DNA from: Hygrocybe punicea
Taxonomy: Eukaryota > Basidiomycota > Agaricomycetes > Agaricales > Hygrophoraceae
Assembly (NCBI GenBank): GCA_963556145.1
Contig: OY744466.1
Coordinates: 2,294,001 to 2,358,000, forward strand
Length of the DNA: 64,000 nucleotides
Direction of reading: 5' to 3'
Below the pieces are notes generated by a model that ran no database searches, was not told the DNA's origin, and saw only the letters and a list, made by a program, of their open reading frames with translations. The translations under genes and the position numbers were made by a program. Shown piece after piece: positions 1 through 12,153 of the stretch; the first letter of the stretch is position 1; each line of letters starts with the position of its first letter.

Positions 1-1
1 A

Positions 2-1619
2 CCACGACCTCCTCCGCCGCCGCCATCGAGAACCGGCCAAAGCCATAGTACTAGCCCCTCACCTCCTCCGCCATCGAGAACATTGCAGTCTAACCACAGT
101 CAGAGTACTGCTCTGCCTCCCCCGCCGTCGAGAGCAACGAGACCCAACCAAGGTCAGAGTATTGCCAACCCGCCGCCACCGACGCCACGAACCTCGAGAC
201 CCAGCCTCGTTCAGACTGACGCTACTCCTGATCGCAGCAAGTTGACCGATTCCCTTCCCGCTGTTCTCCCTCGCCGTGTGGGAGGGAATCATCCGAGGGC
301 AACCACTATTGACAACATTGATTGGGCGAACCTGTCTCAGGAAGACAAAGAAACGTTCTTCAGCTGGTTGGATGAATTTTTTTCCCGCTTCCTCAATGTT
401 TCCATCCCTTCAAGACCTCCTCCTGTCGTCAAGCGATGGGGAAAACCGAGCCCGAGCCTGCAGGAATCTGCAGCATCTCCTGCGGCACCCAATCTTGGAC
501 CGCCGGTATGGTCTTCGCGGAAGCTACTTTCGTGACAACGTTGACTTGATTGTGATTTCGTAGCCCAAGATTTCTAAATGGTCAAGGCCTCAACCGTCTG
601 CTTTGGCACCTATAAGTATGCCATTCCATTACTACCATACTTTACTAGATAGCGTTAACTATGGCGCAGACTCGAGCGACTTCGTCACCTCTCATCCGCC
701 GGCCACAAAATATGGCTCTGCCGCCGAAGACCTCGCCCAATATTTCCGGCCATCTACCCACTGGGACACGCCATGGTACTCGTCGGAGAATCCGATTCCT
801 CCTCCCTTGCAGGGCAATAGACATATTACCTACTCTGCATCTTGGCAGTCCGTTGGACCAAAACGAACTCTTCATGTTGGTGTTGCCTTCTCTGATCTCA
901 GCATCTGCTGGTTCACTGTTGATTTCTCCTCCGCTGGCGTTGCAAATCCGAATGACACTTCTCTCGTCAAGCGCAGTGCCAGGTATCTTGGGCGCCCTCC
1001 GCCAATGGACCAAGTCGCCCTAATGGAGGCACATGAAACTTACGGCGAAACTATCGCCGCATTCGCCGAAAGCTTCTTAGGGACTGGTGAATATTGTGCA
1101 CGAGGAGAGTGTTGGGATCTAGCGAATGAAGCCCTGAAGTATTTTGATGACTTTGACTATGTGCCCAAACCGGTGCCCAGTTTGAGCCGAACTCATGGGC
1201 ATCTTATTTTCGAGGGCAAGGCTTCCGGAAAGGGAAATTTGGTTGGCAGATGGAGGGGCGGTGATGACAGGGTCAGAAGGGGTGACATCGTAGAGTGGAG
1301 AGAGGTGAAGATCAACGTCGTTGATGCGCCTCCCAACAGCTGGTGCACGCTCGGCGATCCGGACCATACTGCTATCATCGTCCGTGACTCCCAACCTCGT
1401 CGGGCACCAGCAGACGGACAATCGCTAAGTCCCGCTGATATCGGAAGCCTGGAGGTGGTGGAACAGAGTGTTGGCTCACCGCCAGATCGGAAGGTATACG
1501 ATTTGGCCGCATTTGAGACGGGAGAAATGTGGATATATAGACCGATCAGTATGCAAGTTTACCTCGGGACGTTGTTTCAGGCCCAGTATCCTGCTGGTGT
1601 GCGAGCAGCGGAGATTTGA
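2..1619 (+). CDS. BBC1: BBC1/MTI1-like actin-patch protein, C-terminal part (5' end outside window)
   Basis: The visible part has two exons: the frame is open from base 2 to 505, an intron (gtatgg...tag) runs 506-563, and the last exon is 564-1619. The first exon encodes a proline-rich linker with repeated PPPSR blocks and a short helix (LSQEDKETFFSWLDEFFSRF). The last exon encodes the C-terminal cysteine-proteinase-fold domain of fungal BBC1/AIM3 proteins. It has the family's GEYCARGECWDLANEALKYF segment with the putative nucleophile Cys, then RTHGHLIFEG, GGDDRVRRGD, the putative catalytic His in DPDHTAIIV, and ends near EMWIYRPISMQVYLG. Yeast Bbc1 binds type I myosins and restrains Las17-driven actin assembly at endocytic sites; that role is inferred here from family membership. 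An N-terminal SH3 domain would lie upstream of the window. Confidence 0.85.
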
Positions 1620-4490
1620 CCAGTGGTGTGACTTAATCTAGCTTGCCCTGCTATGTTGCCTGCTGATGCGCCCTTCAGTGAATATCTGTATATTACTCGG
1701 CTGTCTTATCATGGAGCATTCTGCGGACCTATTCAGAACCTGTTATTGCTAAGGACCCCAAATAATGTTATCGGGGCTAGTCCTCCTGGACTGGTGACTC
1801 AAGCCTTGCCGTAAGGTCAGCTGAGATAGTAATATCAGTTTCCCGTGCCATCGGGGAAAGCCTGGCTTGCCGGATTGCTCCAACCGCGGGAATATTTCTT
1901 GCGTCACAGTAACATATCAGAACGCGCCTGCGGCAAGGAACGATTGTGCGAGTACAATAATACGGGATTGGGGTGTAATCACAACAAAATGGATGCGTGT
2001 AAATACGGGGGGGTAAAGATAAGATAAATGTGAGTCTTTGAGTCTTGCCCACGGCTTTCACTGTTTGTCGCAGTCGGGATGTGGTGTCTGAAACATATTT
2101 TGGATCCGCCGCACGTCTTTGACGATCTACGGTTGCAAATTTGAAAAACAAGGAACATTATGAATGTAGCGGATCCTACCGAAGGACATCCACAATTTGG
2201 TGCCGTTTTATGTTTATGTGCCACGCTCGTCTTGCACGTTTGTAACCCGCAATCAGTGACCTCTCCGGTATAATATCTACCATGGAAGTGCTTTATGGAA
2301 CGGATGTGTGAAACGGCCACTGTGCGTGATATACAACTCGGAAAAACTCACACCGCATCCTCTGTAATAATCACCGATGCTAGGAAATTGTGCAGTTGCA
2401 TTGAACACGGAGCAGTTGATATCTCGACAAGAGATCGTACATTTCATGCTCGCACATCGTGAGGTCGGTAATGGGTGGAAATTTAGAGGGGGAGAGGGGG
2501 GGGCAACAGGTAAATTTTCCTTGGTTGTTGCTGGAGCGACCGTTATATAGTCAGATTTTGTACACAATAATGCGAATATTGAGGCGAATATATAATTTTT
2601 CTGTTGACTGATCTAAGATATTCCCCTGCGTCATTTGGCGTCGTTGGGCTGTGCTGGTCACCGGATCCCAACATGGCTATCCCATCGAGTCCAGGGGTAT
2701 CTTTGATCTGAAAAGGAAACAAGAAGCAAGAAACAAAACAAAAATTGAGTAAAATAAAATGATATTATTACTGCTGCTGTTAGTACACCTGTTTTGACTC
2801 GGAAGAACTAAAGATCATCCATCACCAAATTGGTTCTGTGGCGTGGACATGCTGCGCTGGGTCAGCGCTGGAACTAGTACTAGTGAGTATCGGTTGAAGT
2901 AATCGAATAAAGATAAATAAAGGCCCAGTCATCAATTATATTGATTTCCTCCTTGTTTCATTTATATATAGGTCACGCCAAGATCAATAAAAAAAAAGTG
3001 GCGTATGATAAGAATTTATGAAATTCGACAGTGGATTTTTTAAGCTCGTCGACGTGATCTTGCAATCGCCATACCGATTCACAACCCGCATCACAGTGAG
3101 CATAAGCAGTGAGGTCGTCAACAGTTGTATCTGCACAAGACTGTCCTGTTTACCAGGCAGCACCAGAGCGCCATCATAGTGACTGCTAGCGGTGATATCA
3201 TAGGCGGTGTGTGTCGCAGTAGGGTTGCCAAGATATAATTTGTCTTTTCAAGGAACTAGATAATAGAGTCCATTCAAATTGGTCATCGGATCCGGACTGT
3301 TCAACAGTTTCAACATCCTCCTTTGACGGACACGGACACAGAATGCCGCGGTGGATTACGGAGACGAATTGGTTGGTCGGGCGAGGCGAAGCGAAGCGAA
3401 ACGCCAAGTCGTGGGAAGGTTTGCTGTGGGTCAGCGTCTAATACCATCAGCAGGCTGAATTATGCAAGAGGTAGAGAGAGTTACAATCAAAATCGGCTCT
3501 TGTTGTAATCACTGGCCAGTGGGCAAGTGAAATAACGAGATAGGTTCGACGTAAAAAGTTATAAATCTATCTTGTTATAGAGATTGTATTAGTAAACTCG
3601 GCAGAGGATCGTGGCGCCGTTACACCGCCCACTTTTGGTTGAATAATGTCTTACGCAAGGTGCTCTCCAAATTTTCTTATACTTGACTTTCATGTCGCTC
3701 GTCTCCTGGGCTTTTGAACAATTGTCAATGACCAACACCAGCCTTGGGTGAGGTTGTTGAACTAAATAGCCTCTACTGATTATGAGATCGAGGACGTTCC
3801 AACTCTGAAGGTGCAGCGCTCACCAAACCCTTGCCCGCACCGTACTCATGTGCGCACCGGTGCAGTAAGGAGGAGGCGACTTTGCAGTTGTGAGAAGCAA
3901 GTATGTTGCTCCGTGGGTCATTTTGTTTTTGGCCGTTTCTTGCTGAATATTTGCTAGATTCGTTCCAGTGTCAGAACTGTGCGGGTCACGGTGCTAATTT
4001 GGATACCATAGCGAGCTTTGCCTCTTTTTAGACCGTCACGTGGCCACTTGACCAACCAACTTGAACGTACCGAAAATCATGATGAGACCGAACTGCAAAA
4101 TCTGTTGTACCTGGCGCGCCTGTACCCGTAGCAAGGGTATCAGTCATAAAAATTTGCTGAACTGCGTCAGTGGTTGACATATTCCCCCCCAACTCTGCAT
4201 GGTAAGTAGCTTTATCGTTATGTCCAGATTGACGATATTTACAGGAAGACCATTGGTTCTGGAACCAACTAGCGTCGGAGATTCTTACCGACTGAAGACG
4301 AATTCGATTCCTTCATCCGATCCGATGGTAACTTAACAAACTATACGCCCTTGGGAAAATCAAATTCTGGAATCGATTCAGCCCTGCATGCATGCATGAC
4401 CACGACCGACAGTGGCGAGGGCGGTATTAGGGGGGGGGGTCGTAAAGTGGGCCAAGGGGCAGCGGGGGGAATCGAAGGCAAAGTCGGGAG
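1620..4490. other. gene-poor stretch, no recognised feature
   Basis: About 2.9 kb between the BBC1 stop and the first recognisable LeuRS pseudogene block. I see only short, unsupported reading frames, some poly-A and poly-G runs (for example near 2990 and 4430), and no tRNA, snRNA or transposase motif. The 3' part may hold more decayed flank of the LeuRS copy that is too eroded to align by eye. Confidence 0.5.
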
Positions 4491-4494
4491 TGGT

Positions 4495-5825
4495 AATTTT
4501 TTTTGGTGGCGGCTACCTTGCGGCCACGCCGTGAGAACAAGTCCATCTGTTGTTGGAAATCGAAGTATTCAAGGTCGTCGGGACGAGGTTCAGGTCCTAC
4601 CTATGGACAATGTTTTGTCAGACAAGTAACTTTCTCATTGCCTCATCCAAGTCGATTGTTGACGGTTATAAAAATTTGCAGGGTACCATTTCTGCTCCAT
4701 CACACGAGTTCTAAGCTCTCACCGACCTGTACAAAGAACCAGAGTACTATAACATCGAAGCCTCCTAAAGGCAGCCAAGGAGATAGCAGGCAAAGAAGGG
4801 CTCAATAACGGCACGATGCGCGTGAGTGAGTTCAAGGATGAGAAGGTATAAGGTTGTTTCCCGGAGTGTGTATCGTCGCCTTGATGGATCAGTGGTACCT
4901 GGATTACGGCGAGCCTTCATGGAAGGCCATGACTCAGAAGTAGAATATTCTGCATTTATGCTCCCGTCAATCCCTAACTGTTCGGGTTGATCGCTAAAAC
5001 GAACATCTATAACAGGGGGGGGACGACACGCCATGGAGAGTGGCTTGGATTGGTTGAACCAGTGGGCTTGCGCACGGTCTTTCGGATTGCCCTAGGATCC
5101 TCGATTCCTGGTCGAGAGTTGGAGCGACTCGATGATCTACATGCGCCACTACACCGTTACTCACCTGCTGCACGGTATGCATCGTCTCATTATGATGCAC
5201 CGTTGCTTATGACTCCACAGAACTCGATCGATGGTAAAATTCAAGGTCCCTTGAAAGTGAGTCCCGATCAATGACAGATGAATTATGGGAGTATATCTTG
5301 TGCGATGGCCCGCGGCTAGATCCTGTACCGATGGGACGCGAGAAAGCTGAGGTGATGAATGCGAATGCGAATACTTCTACCCGATTGACATCAGGTCCTC
5401 TGGCAAAGATCTTGGTTACCAACCATATGACATCCACCGGTTATGTACACACTGCGCTGGTCTCGGAGGAAAACTGGCAACTGAGTAGGCGAGCAAACAA
5501 CGGACATTTGATGTTAAACGAAGTTTGGCTTCTACGAACTGCAAAGCTCTCGTGACTGGTACCGGACGGTAACGTTCAATGTCGGCATATCATTGCTGGA
5601 TTCGATAACCATTTTGCGAGAACCTATATCAATTCAGCTCGCACTCTGGCCCGAGCCTTCCCCGACCAAAGCAAGAGGTCCAACGATGCGGCCGCAACAC
5701 GGTTCGATCCGAAAACCCGAGTAAGATTTTTCAGAGTGGCAGTGGTGAAAGATAGCCTATGTGATAGAGACCAACAAGGCCGATGCAGCGAAAGTCCAAC
5801 AGTTGTTTACGCAGCCCAATCTGAA
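4495..5825 (+). pseudogene. decayed partial copy of cytosolic leucyl-tRNA synthetase
   Basis: A row of short blocks matches the intact LeuRS at 27565-31391, in the same order but in shifting frames. They include LVAATLRP (4504 region, cf. [11 protein letters not shown]), VLPMDNVLSDK (cf. [11 protein letters not shown]), LTDLYKEPEYYNIEAS (cf. [16 protein letters not shown]), [47 protein letters not shown] and NGHLML. Near the end come SRDWYRTVTFNVG and IQLALWPEP. A TAG stop follows [13 protein letters not shown], and there are several frameshifts. The KMSKS segment is gone and the N-terminal HIGH region is absent. After VLSDK the sequence still carries a gtaact...gcag intron at the same place as in the functional gene. 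It is therefore a genomic duplicate rather than a retrocopy. Confidence 0.85.
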
Positions 5826-6089
5826 ATAGACAAAACGCCCTTTGTGGAGGACGAAATTCTGCGAATTGCATTCCGTAAAATACTATATATGGTAGATTTT
5901 CGCCCCCAAGCCAAACACCTGCCAGAAAAGGCAGAAATGCGAACGACTAAGCGCAACTTCGCGATTGGAGCCACCCATCCGTCGGTGTACTTAAACCTTG
6001 GCGATATTCATGATAAATCCATCAATCACTCCCTCCTCTGAGAGACGTCGAGCTCGTTGCCACTCTTCGCCCAGTCCTCGTCAATAATA

Positions 6090-6680
6090 ATGTTTTTCTC
6101 TTGCAAAGCCGCCGCACCTACGTTGACGGACATGCCCAAAGTTGAGGTCGTCACCGAGAGTGTTTCCTCCCCTTCGCCCCCACCCGCTGCCTATCACTCT
6201 CGGATCCAGTCACAGGAAGTCATGGTCATGGATTTCTTTGGTGCACGTTCCGAGAGATTCCGAGCACGAGAATCTCAGGCCAGCCCTCCCCCGTACTCGT
6301 CGCATGGAGACTCAGAAAGCCTCCCCTCATACCCTGGCTGCGTCCAAGACGAGCCCGCTACCCTCGCACGGTACATGTTTATCTACGGTTTCTGTAAGTG
6401 GAATTTCATCCTCTTACTTCCATACATTTCATTTACCGTTCCTCCAATCACAGTTTTCCCGCCGTTCTGGCTCATGGGTATCGCCATACTACTTTCCCCA
6501 TTACGTTCCACTCCTGAGTGGGAGTTAGGGAAGACACAAGAGGAGAAGGTTATTCTGCTGAACAAGTTGCGGATCGAGGAAGTGAAGTGGGCGAAGAAGT
6601 GCTTGTGGGCGATGTTGACGATGCTTGCCTTGCTCGTAGTAATTGGCGTCATCATATACGTGGCCCTTTTCCGCAAATAA
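6090..6680 (+). CDS. small conserved basidiomycete membrane protein, function unknown
   Basis: Two exons, 6090-6393 and 6454-6680, joined across a 60-bp gtaagt...cag intron, give about 176 residues. Splicing restores the junction YGF-FFPPFWLMG. The N-terminal half is Pro/Ser-rich and probably cytosolic (SPSPPPAAY, SPPPYSSHGD, ESLPSYPG). After it come TLARYMFIYGF, a hydrophobic FPPFWLMGIAILL segment, a charged stretch around LLNKLRIEEVKWAKKCLW and a strongly hydrophobic C-terminal tail (LTMLALLVVIGVIIYVAL). I recognise the PPxY-like N-terminus plus FPPFWLxG plus EVKWAxRCLW layout from uncharacterised agaric proteins, but no function is established. A second in-frame ATG at 6132 is an alternative start. 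The gene follows the LeuRS pseudogene by about 260 bp. Confidence 0.7.
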   Translation: MFFSCKAAAPTLTDMPKVEVVTESVSSPSPPPAAYHSRIQSQEVMVMDFFGARSERFRARESQASPPPYSSHGDSESLPSYPGCVQDEPATLARYMFIYGFCKWNFILLLPYISFTVPPITVFPPFWLMGIAILLSPLRSTPEWELGKTQEEKVILLNKLRIEEVKWAKKCLWAMLTMLALLVVIGVIIYVALFRK

Positions 6681-6939
6681 CCATCACTCTACCCGTATAC
6701 CTCCCCTACGCACAACCTCTAACTGGCTGCTTCGGACGGGACTTCTTAATTGTCATTGCATGGTCGTAACTTATTTCACGCTGTAACCTGTAGCACTAGT
6801 ACTAGAATTTGAATTGTTTGTTTGTTCACTTCTTCCAAGCGCGAAAACTCGAAAAAGTAAAATATTTTATGGACGGATTTCTCACTTCCCAGGCGGCGCC
6901 GAGGATGATGCGCAGCCGGTCCAGCGGTTGCGCGGCCAA

Positions 6940-8715
6940 ATGACGGATTCACAGTTTGCCTACAGAATTCTCTGGCTTATTTTTGGGAACTTCAAGGTCA
7001 CAGACCTGCGCACTTTGTACAGCTGCTCCCTTGTCAGCAGAGAATGGAATTGTGTTGCGTCCAAAGTCCTGTATTCCAGAGTCCTCATCTCTCCCGCCTA
7101 TCAGCGTGTTCTGGATCTGAAAGCAAACGCGAAACATTCTGTGAGCATGTCCTTCCCTATGGTATATTCGTGCCCTAATGTACCGCCTTGGTCCGTCTCC
7201 GCAGCAATCCAGCTTATTGAATTCCTCGTCTCTACGTCGAAATGCTGTTCACGTACTCGAACTTGAGATCAGTGGCAAGTTTGACTCGTCTCTTGATAAT
7301 TACCGCAGGAGGTGCTTATTTTCACCTCCAGGATATTTGTCGCCTCGCCCGCTGCCGTCCAATACTATGAGAACACAGTTGTCAACGGCCGTGCACGCTT
7401 TCTGCAATCTTCATTCCGTGATCTTGACACCCCAGACTTTCCATACGGATTTATTTATCGATGTTCTGCACGCTTTGAAAGACTGTTCGTCTTTACGGCG
7501 GCTCACTGTGAATCCATCTTGCACCGATGAGTTTAAAGCGCCTGTCTTGGCCAAGATCACCGGACTTCAGGAATTAGGGATTTTAGATCCCACCAGAGCT
7601 GTATTGCAGCTTTTACCATCGTGGCTCGGAAGCCTATCGATGTCGCTGGTTGCGCTACATCTCAAAGTAATATCGTCTTGGCTCATCAATAATCGAAAGT
7701 CTGTTGTTCATCATGATTGTTATCCAGGAGAATTGTGGCTCCATCACCCCGGGCGTTCTGCGATCCTTTATCCCACACATGCAGCGGGTTCGCTCGTTGA
7801 CTCTGGGCTTGTCTTATTCGCTCACTAACGAAGACGTCTTCTCTTTCCTGGGACAAATCCATCAGATGGAGTCTGTCCAGTTACACTATTATCTGGTCTG
7901 TCTCCTACTATTACCATTAATCATACCATTAACAAAACCCAATTAATTATTGCGTTGTAATGTAACAGCAATTGAGATCTCCGGCAAGGATACCCGTGTT
8001 ACGCAACCTGCGTTCGTTCACCGTCAACTATCAGCGCGTACAGAAACGAGACGACGCCAACCGGCTATGTGTGTGGATAAGGCGTGCGGTAGCATCATCT
8101 CCTCTCGAGCATCTTTCCTTATGTGACGGCATGGGGAATCACTCAAACACAGGGCCGAATCTCAGTTTCGATAGTCTGATATCCCATCTTGCCAGGAAGC
8201 ATTCTGGCACATTGCGTTTCCTGCATATGCCGTCCTGTTTTGTCGGGCTAGAATCTATGAAAGTCCTTTGTGGGACTTGCGTCAACCTAGAGGAGCTTTC
8301 TTTGGCCCTGGGAATAAATTCTCTGGTGCGGTACATTTCGTCTGAGTACATGATCGCTCGCCGTTGACACCGAACGATCTTATCTGCAGTGGGCCTTTAA
8401 AGAATTCGTTGTAACCATGAAGAAACTTCACACTGTTTCCTTCGAATTACGAAATCTCAAACGTAGTAAAATTGACCTAGAAATTCCTAAGGCGGCCGAA
8501 ATCATATGTGGCTGTGGTGGTTCGCATTCTCTCCGGCGTCTGTCTGTAAATGGAATAATGTGGGAGGTGACGGTTACCCTTCTCCTTTTCCGTCTTTCAA
8601 TAGCTGACTGTTGGGTTTTTTACTCAACCAAAAGGGATCTTGGGTTGCTGAAGACCCGCCAGATGTCAAGTGGGTTGTGCGGAAGACGTTTTCGTCGGTA
8701 CACCGCCAGGCATGA
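6940..8715 (+). CDS. F-box/leucine-rich-like protein
   Basis: Six exons join with clean GT-AG introns of 61-73 bp, all phase 0: 6940-7140, 7205-7666, 7728-7895, 7969-8325, 8390-8566 and 8635-8715. The product is 481 residues. The N-terminus is a divergent F-box: hydrophobic FAYRILWLIF, then DLRTLYSCSLVSREWNCVAS and KVLYSRVLI. The rest has irregular leucine-rich repeats (LHSVILTPQTF, SLRRLTVNPS, VRSLTLGLSY, LRSFTVNY, LEELSLALGI, LHTVSFELRN), as in agaric F-box families. Such proteins usually act as substrate adaptors of SCF ubiquitin ligases; the substrate cannot be predicted. Two upstream ATGs (6869 and 6905) are out of frame and would make short upstream ORFs, so 6940 is chosen because it opens the F-box frame. 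Confidence 0.75.
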
Positions 8716-9164
8716 AATCCTTTTTTTATTTATTTTTCTTTCCAAAATCTTTTGTTACCGCTGAATTTTACGAGGTCAGCGAGCGTTATGGTGCGTTTAC
8801 TTCACTGCTGCGAGTGTTGTCGTATTTGGTTTGACGCTAATCGAGATTCAGGACACGCATCAAGCCTTCGAGCGAGCTAGTCAAGATCTGGCGGACGACT
8901 TCGCTCTGAGAACGGTTCATGGGCCATTGGCTTGGCCATTTGCTTCGTCCTGCCAGTAGAATCTCCGCAATAAAAAAAAACGCCTAATGTCGAGGGGAGG
9001 CGAGAATATACATGCCTTCCCACCTGTTTAGCACATTAGTTTCAAGTTCACGACGTTCTCCCTCTGGATACAACGGCCGGTCGCGGGGCTCTGACTTTCC
9101 GATATCTCTAGTATACAACATAGGCTATTGCAAAACATTCTGATAACACGCCGCCTCTTACAAC
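8716..9164. other. intergenic, convergent 3' ends
   Basis: A 449-bp gap between the F-box stop and the end of the transporter gene on the opposite strand. It contains short A/T runs (for example cctttttttattt near 8718 and aataaaaaaaaacg near 8970) that could serve in 3' processing. No coding sequence was recognised. Confidence 0.5.
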
Positions 9165-11388
9165 TCACAGCCTAGCTTTATACTTCCCAATACACCACTT
9201 CACCCCATACCAACCTGCCACCACCAGGATGAACGCGCCAACTATCGCTGCCCCAATAAACCCGGAGTTGTCGTTCGCCTGGTACAATCATAATAATAGT
9301 CAACAAAAAAAGAGAATCTGATTGGAAATAAGCATTGTTTTACTTACGGTTGCCCAACCACGCCACCATTTCCCTGACAACCCTCCACCATGCCCGTCCT
9401 TCGCTTCGGCAGCCTCACGACATGGACGGCAGTGTTTGCCAATGAGGGCCATGATTGTAATTAAAGATATCCTGGAACACGCCACATGGATAAACATAAA
9501 ACCTCCGACCGAAGCAGGACGAACAACCACGCACCCGAAAGCCACGAGGATACTCATGAGAGTCAGCACGATGCTGAGCCCCGACATCATGTTCCGCTTC
9601 ACACGCAGATCACGCTTCATGTTCTCGTCGCTTGCCGTCTCCAAGTCAGCGGGTTGTTCTGGTTGTTGTTGTTGTTGTTGACTCTCCACTTCGGGGATTG
9701 TCGTCAGTTGCGACTTGGGATCAGCAGTGGTCGATTCTGGATTCGCTCGGCTGACCACGATCGCTGCCATTGATCCCCCCGATGATTCTTTCTCCTCTCG
9801 CTCATCCGTTATTACACATTCGGCTCTTTCCTCGTCGGCGTTGCCACTTTTCATGTCCGCAGCAGACCCCTTCTCCCGAACGAACACCGCCCAACCCCTT
9901 TCTGGGAATCCGGAATAGGAATAGAGCATAAGGATGGAATCGAGTGAGTCTATCGTGGTCATTCCGGCCGTGAAGAGAATCTATGGATACAGCGTGACAT
10001 TAATTTCGTTCGGTTGTGGTTGTGGTTGTGGGGGCATGAGCCTGCATACAGGAAGGATAACGATATATCCCGCAGGAATAGCTTTCCCATCGGCGTCCCT
10101 TTTGGCAATCGCTGATAAAGCGAGGAGGGCAATCGAGGACGCTGTATCGAATCCTGGAAATAGAGTAAATTATTTAGATTTGAAACGGGGAGTATGCAGC
10201 TCAAGGAGAGCCTCTTACCGAACCCAAACAGAACGCCGACCGGATACATCTATGCATACCAACGTCAATACATACCTTTGTAGGGGCGGCGGTATATATT
10301 ATAATTGCGCCGGATGGGGCAAAGGACACGCACTTTCCATGGACGGTCAACGAAAGTCATGATGGGTCCCAATATTCTCATCATCAGCATTTGGTTGTGG
10401 CCGCCTGAACCACTAGGCTCGTCAGGGGTTGATGGGCTTTCGCCGACCGCCTGTTGATTGGACTCGGGAAGTGAGTGCCGGGTCTGCAACATTTCGCCAG
10501 AGAGAACGTCTCACCTGGCGTCGTTTCCGGATGATACGCCACAACAGAATAGAATTCGCGAGACCGATGAGGAAGAGGAATGAACCGCTTACGGCCGCAC
10601 CTGTGTGTCGATTCTTGTGTATCACGAAAGTTGTTTTTTTTCAAACAATAAGATTTTTCTTACCGATTATGGCTCCGACACTACCAACGCGCTGAATCTT
10701 GTTATAGATATCGCTGCTGATCGCGATCACGACAACCTGGAGTGCGTGTGAAATTCAGCGGTATACCCTTCCTCCTGTAAGGGACGTACGACGATAATGA
10801 CGATGCTGCTATGGCCGAGAGAGAAAAATAGGCCACAAGTCACCGGAAGTTGCCCAAGAGCAATTAGCCCCCTTGTAGCATTGTCTATTGCGCTTTGTTT
10901 TTTGTAAAAGAAATAGAGGAGGCAAAGTAAAATCAGCGTGAACTTGTGAAGGCGCCATTCAGTCTTGTTCAGTAGAGTGTGGACGGGATGCCATGCACGC
11001 ACGCACAGGTAATGTAATATTTTTGGGGGGTGAAGACATTAATCACCTTATGTGATCGGCGTCCAGAGCTTTTCAATAAAGACGCGTCTTGGAGAAGTGG
11101 GCTTCACGAGAAAAGAAAGGGGACGTACCGTGTCTCATTCCAATAGTCTGGTAGTGCCGAAATATACCAAATAAGAGTCTAAGTACACACGCAATGGATA
11201 CGGACCCAAGAGAGCAGTGCTAGACTGAGTAATGGCTGCGTTGATGGCTGCGTTGATGTCTTTCTTCCGAACAAAACACCTGCTACGATCCAACAGATCG
11301 CGTTGGCGAGCAACTCGGAGGTGAGCAGGAGGAGTGACCGTCCGAATAGAGTTAGGGAAAGCGGTGTGTCGATTCGCAGGAGGCGCAT
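9165..11388 (-). CDS. nic1: NiCoT-family high-affinity nickel/cobalt transporter
   Basis: Twelve exons on the minus strand, all with GT-AG borders and matching phases, give 473 residues: 11388-11206, 11147-11129, 11068-11047, 10892-10790, 10736-10664, 10600-10515, 10450-10334, 10249-10219, 10153-10050, 9980-9535, 9471-9348 and 9278-9165. The metal-selectivity signature HX4DH appears as RHALDADHISAIDN. FFSLGHSSIVI, SGSFLFLIGLANS, YPVGVLFGFGFDTASSI and LFTAGMTTIDSLDSILMLYSY follow, all diagnostic of NiCoT permeases. A long acidic, Gln-rich cytosolic loop (SQQQQQQPEQ) separates the last membrane segments. The protein should import Ni2+ (or Co2+) at the plasma membrane, chiefly to supply urease. 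The start at 11388 is the first in-frame ATG and opens directly into the first membrane helix. Two exons are only 19 and 22 nt long and split the HX4DH motif. Confidence 0.93.
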
Positions 11389-11670
11389 GCTCGCAAGAGT
11401 AAGATCGATTTCCAAAAATGGATATCGGATCGCCGTGTGAACATCAACTGGCACGTGACACTGCTGCTCAGTGCTCAAATCAAGTTGGAATTACTCAAGT
11501 GGAGAATTATGCAGACTTATCTGGACTAATTAGTAATACTTTTAGTGAGCATTAGGAAATTCTTAGGTATAAAAGGACTCTGTATGTATGACTCTTATGA
11601 CGTGGCCAAAATAAAACCTATATTAAATATCGAACCATTTCTGTGGCTTCTTTTCCTGCACCTCTTCATC

Positions 11671-12015
11671 ATGGTCATGCCCCCCCAAAAAATGCCCCAA
11701 ATTTCAATGGACTTTGCTCCCATGGCTCACATGCCCACTCATATAACTAACAAAAATTGGGTTGTTGGTCTACTTGACATGCCAGCAAAACGAGCGACCA
11801 AGGCTGAAGTCACAGCTAGAAAAGCTGCAGCTGAGCTTGAGAAGGCTACAAAACAGGCAGCTAACCTCCAGGCTTTGAAAAAGGTTGCAGAACTTGAGGA
11901 TGCACAGCAGTACTTGGATATTGAAACCAATGCCAACACTGACCATCCGAAGTCCAATAATATCAAGTGTGTTGTGCATCAAGTATCCACTAGCTCAAAA
12001 AGCCAAGGTCAATGA
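11671..12015 (+). CDS. transposon-associated Lys/Ala-rich coiled-coil ORF
   Basis: An open frame of about 114 residues from the ATG at 11671. After a Met/Pro-rich start and NKNWVVGLLDMPAKR it becomes an Ala/Lys/Glu helix (RKAAAELEKATKQAANLQAL, KKVAELEDAQQYLD). This layout, a short 'VVGLL.xPxKR' box plus a helical run ending in AELEDAQ, recurs in ORFs next to DNA transposons of agarics. I do not know its function. It stops 43 bp before the hAT-like element at 12058 and could be a truncated remnant. Confidence 0.35.
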   Translation: MVMPPQKMPQISMDFAPMAHMPTHITNKNWVVGLLDMPAKRATKAEVTARKAAAELEKATKQAANLQALKKVAELEDAQQYLDIETNANTDHPKSNNIKCVVHQVSTSSKSQGQ

Positions 12016-12153
12016 TGAACATGAGATGGAGATTTATCAGCTGACCCTTGTGATCCATAGTGAATGGCACAGGTAACCTGTGGGTATTCCACGGCTACCC
12101 GTACCTGCGGGTTTACCCCTGGGTCTACGCCAGAGGTGCCCAACCTCCCATTA

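Noticed and set aside
5695..5715. ggttcgatcc as a tRNA B-box
   Set aside because: No acceptor or anticodon stem can be drawn around it, and it falls inside the LeuRS pseudogene.
4495..5825. LeuRS fragments as a retroprocessed (intronless) copy
   Set aside because: An intron with gtaact...gcag remains at the native position after VLSDK, and there is no poly-A tail or target duplication.
9300..11388. Several separate small minus-strand genes
   Set aside because: All blocks join through matching-phase GT-AG introns into one colinear NiCoT protein.
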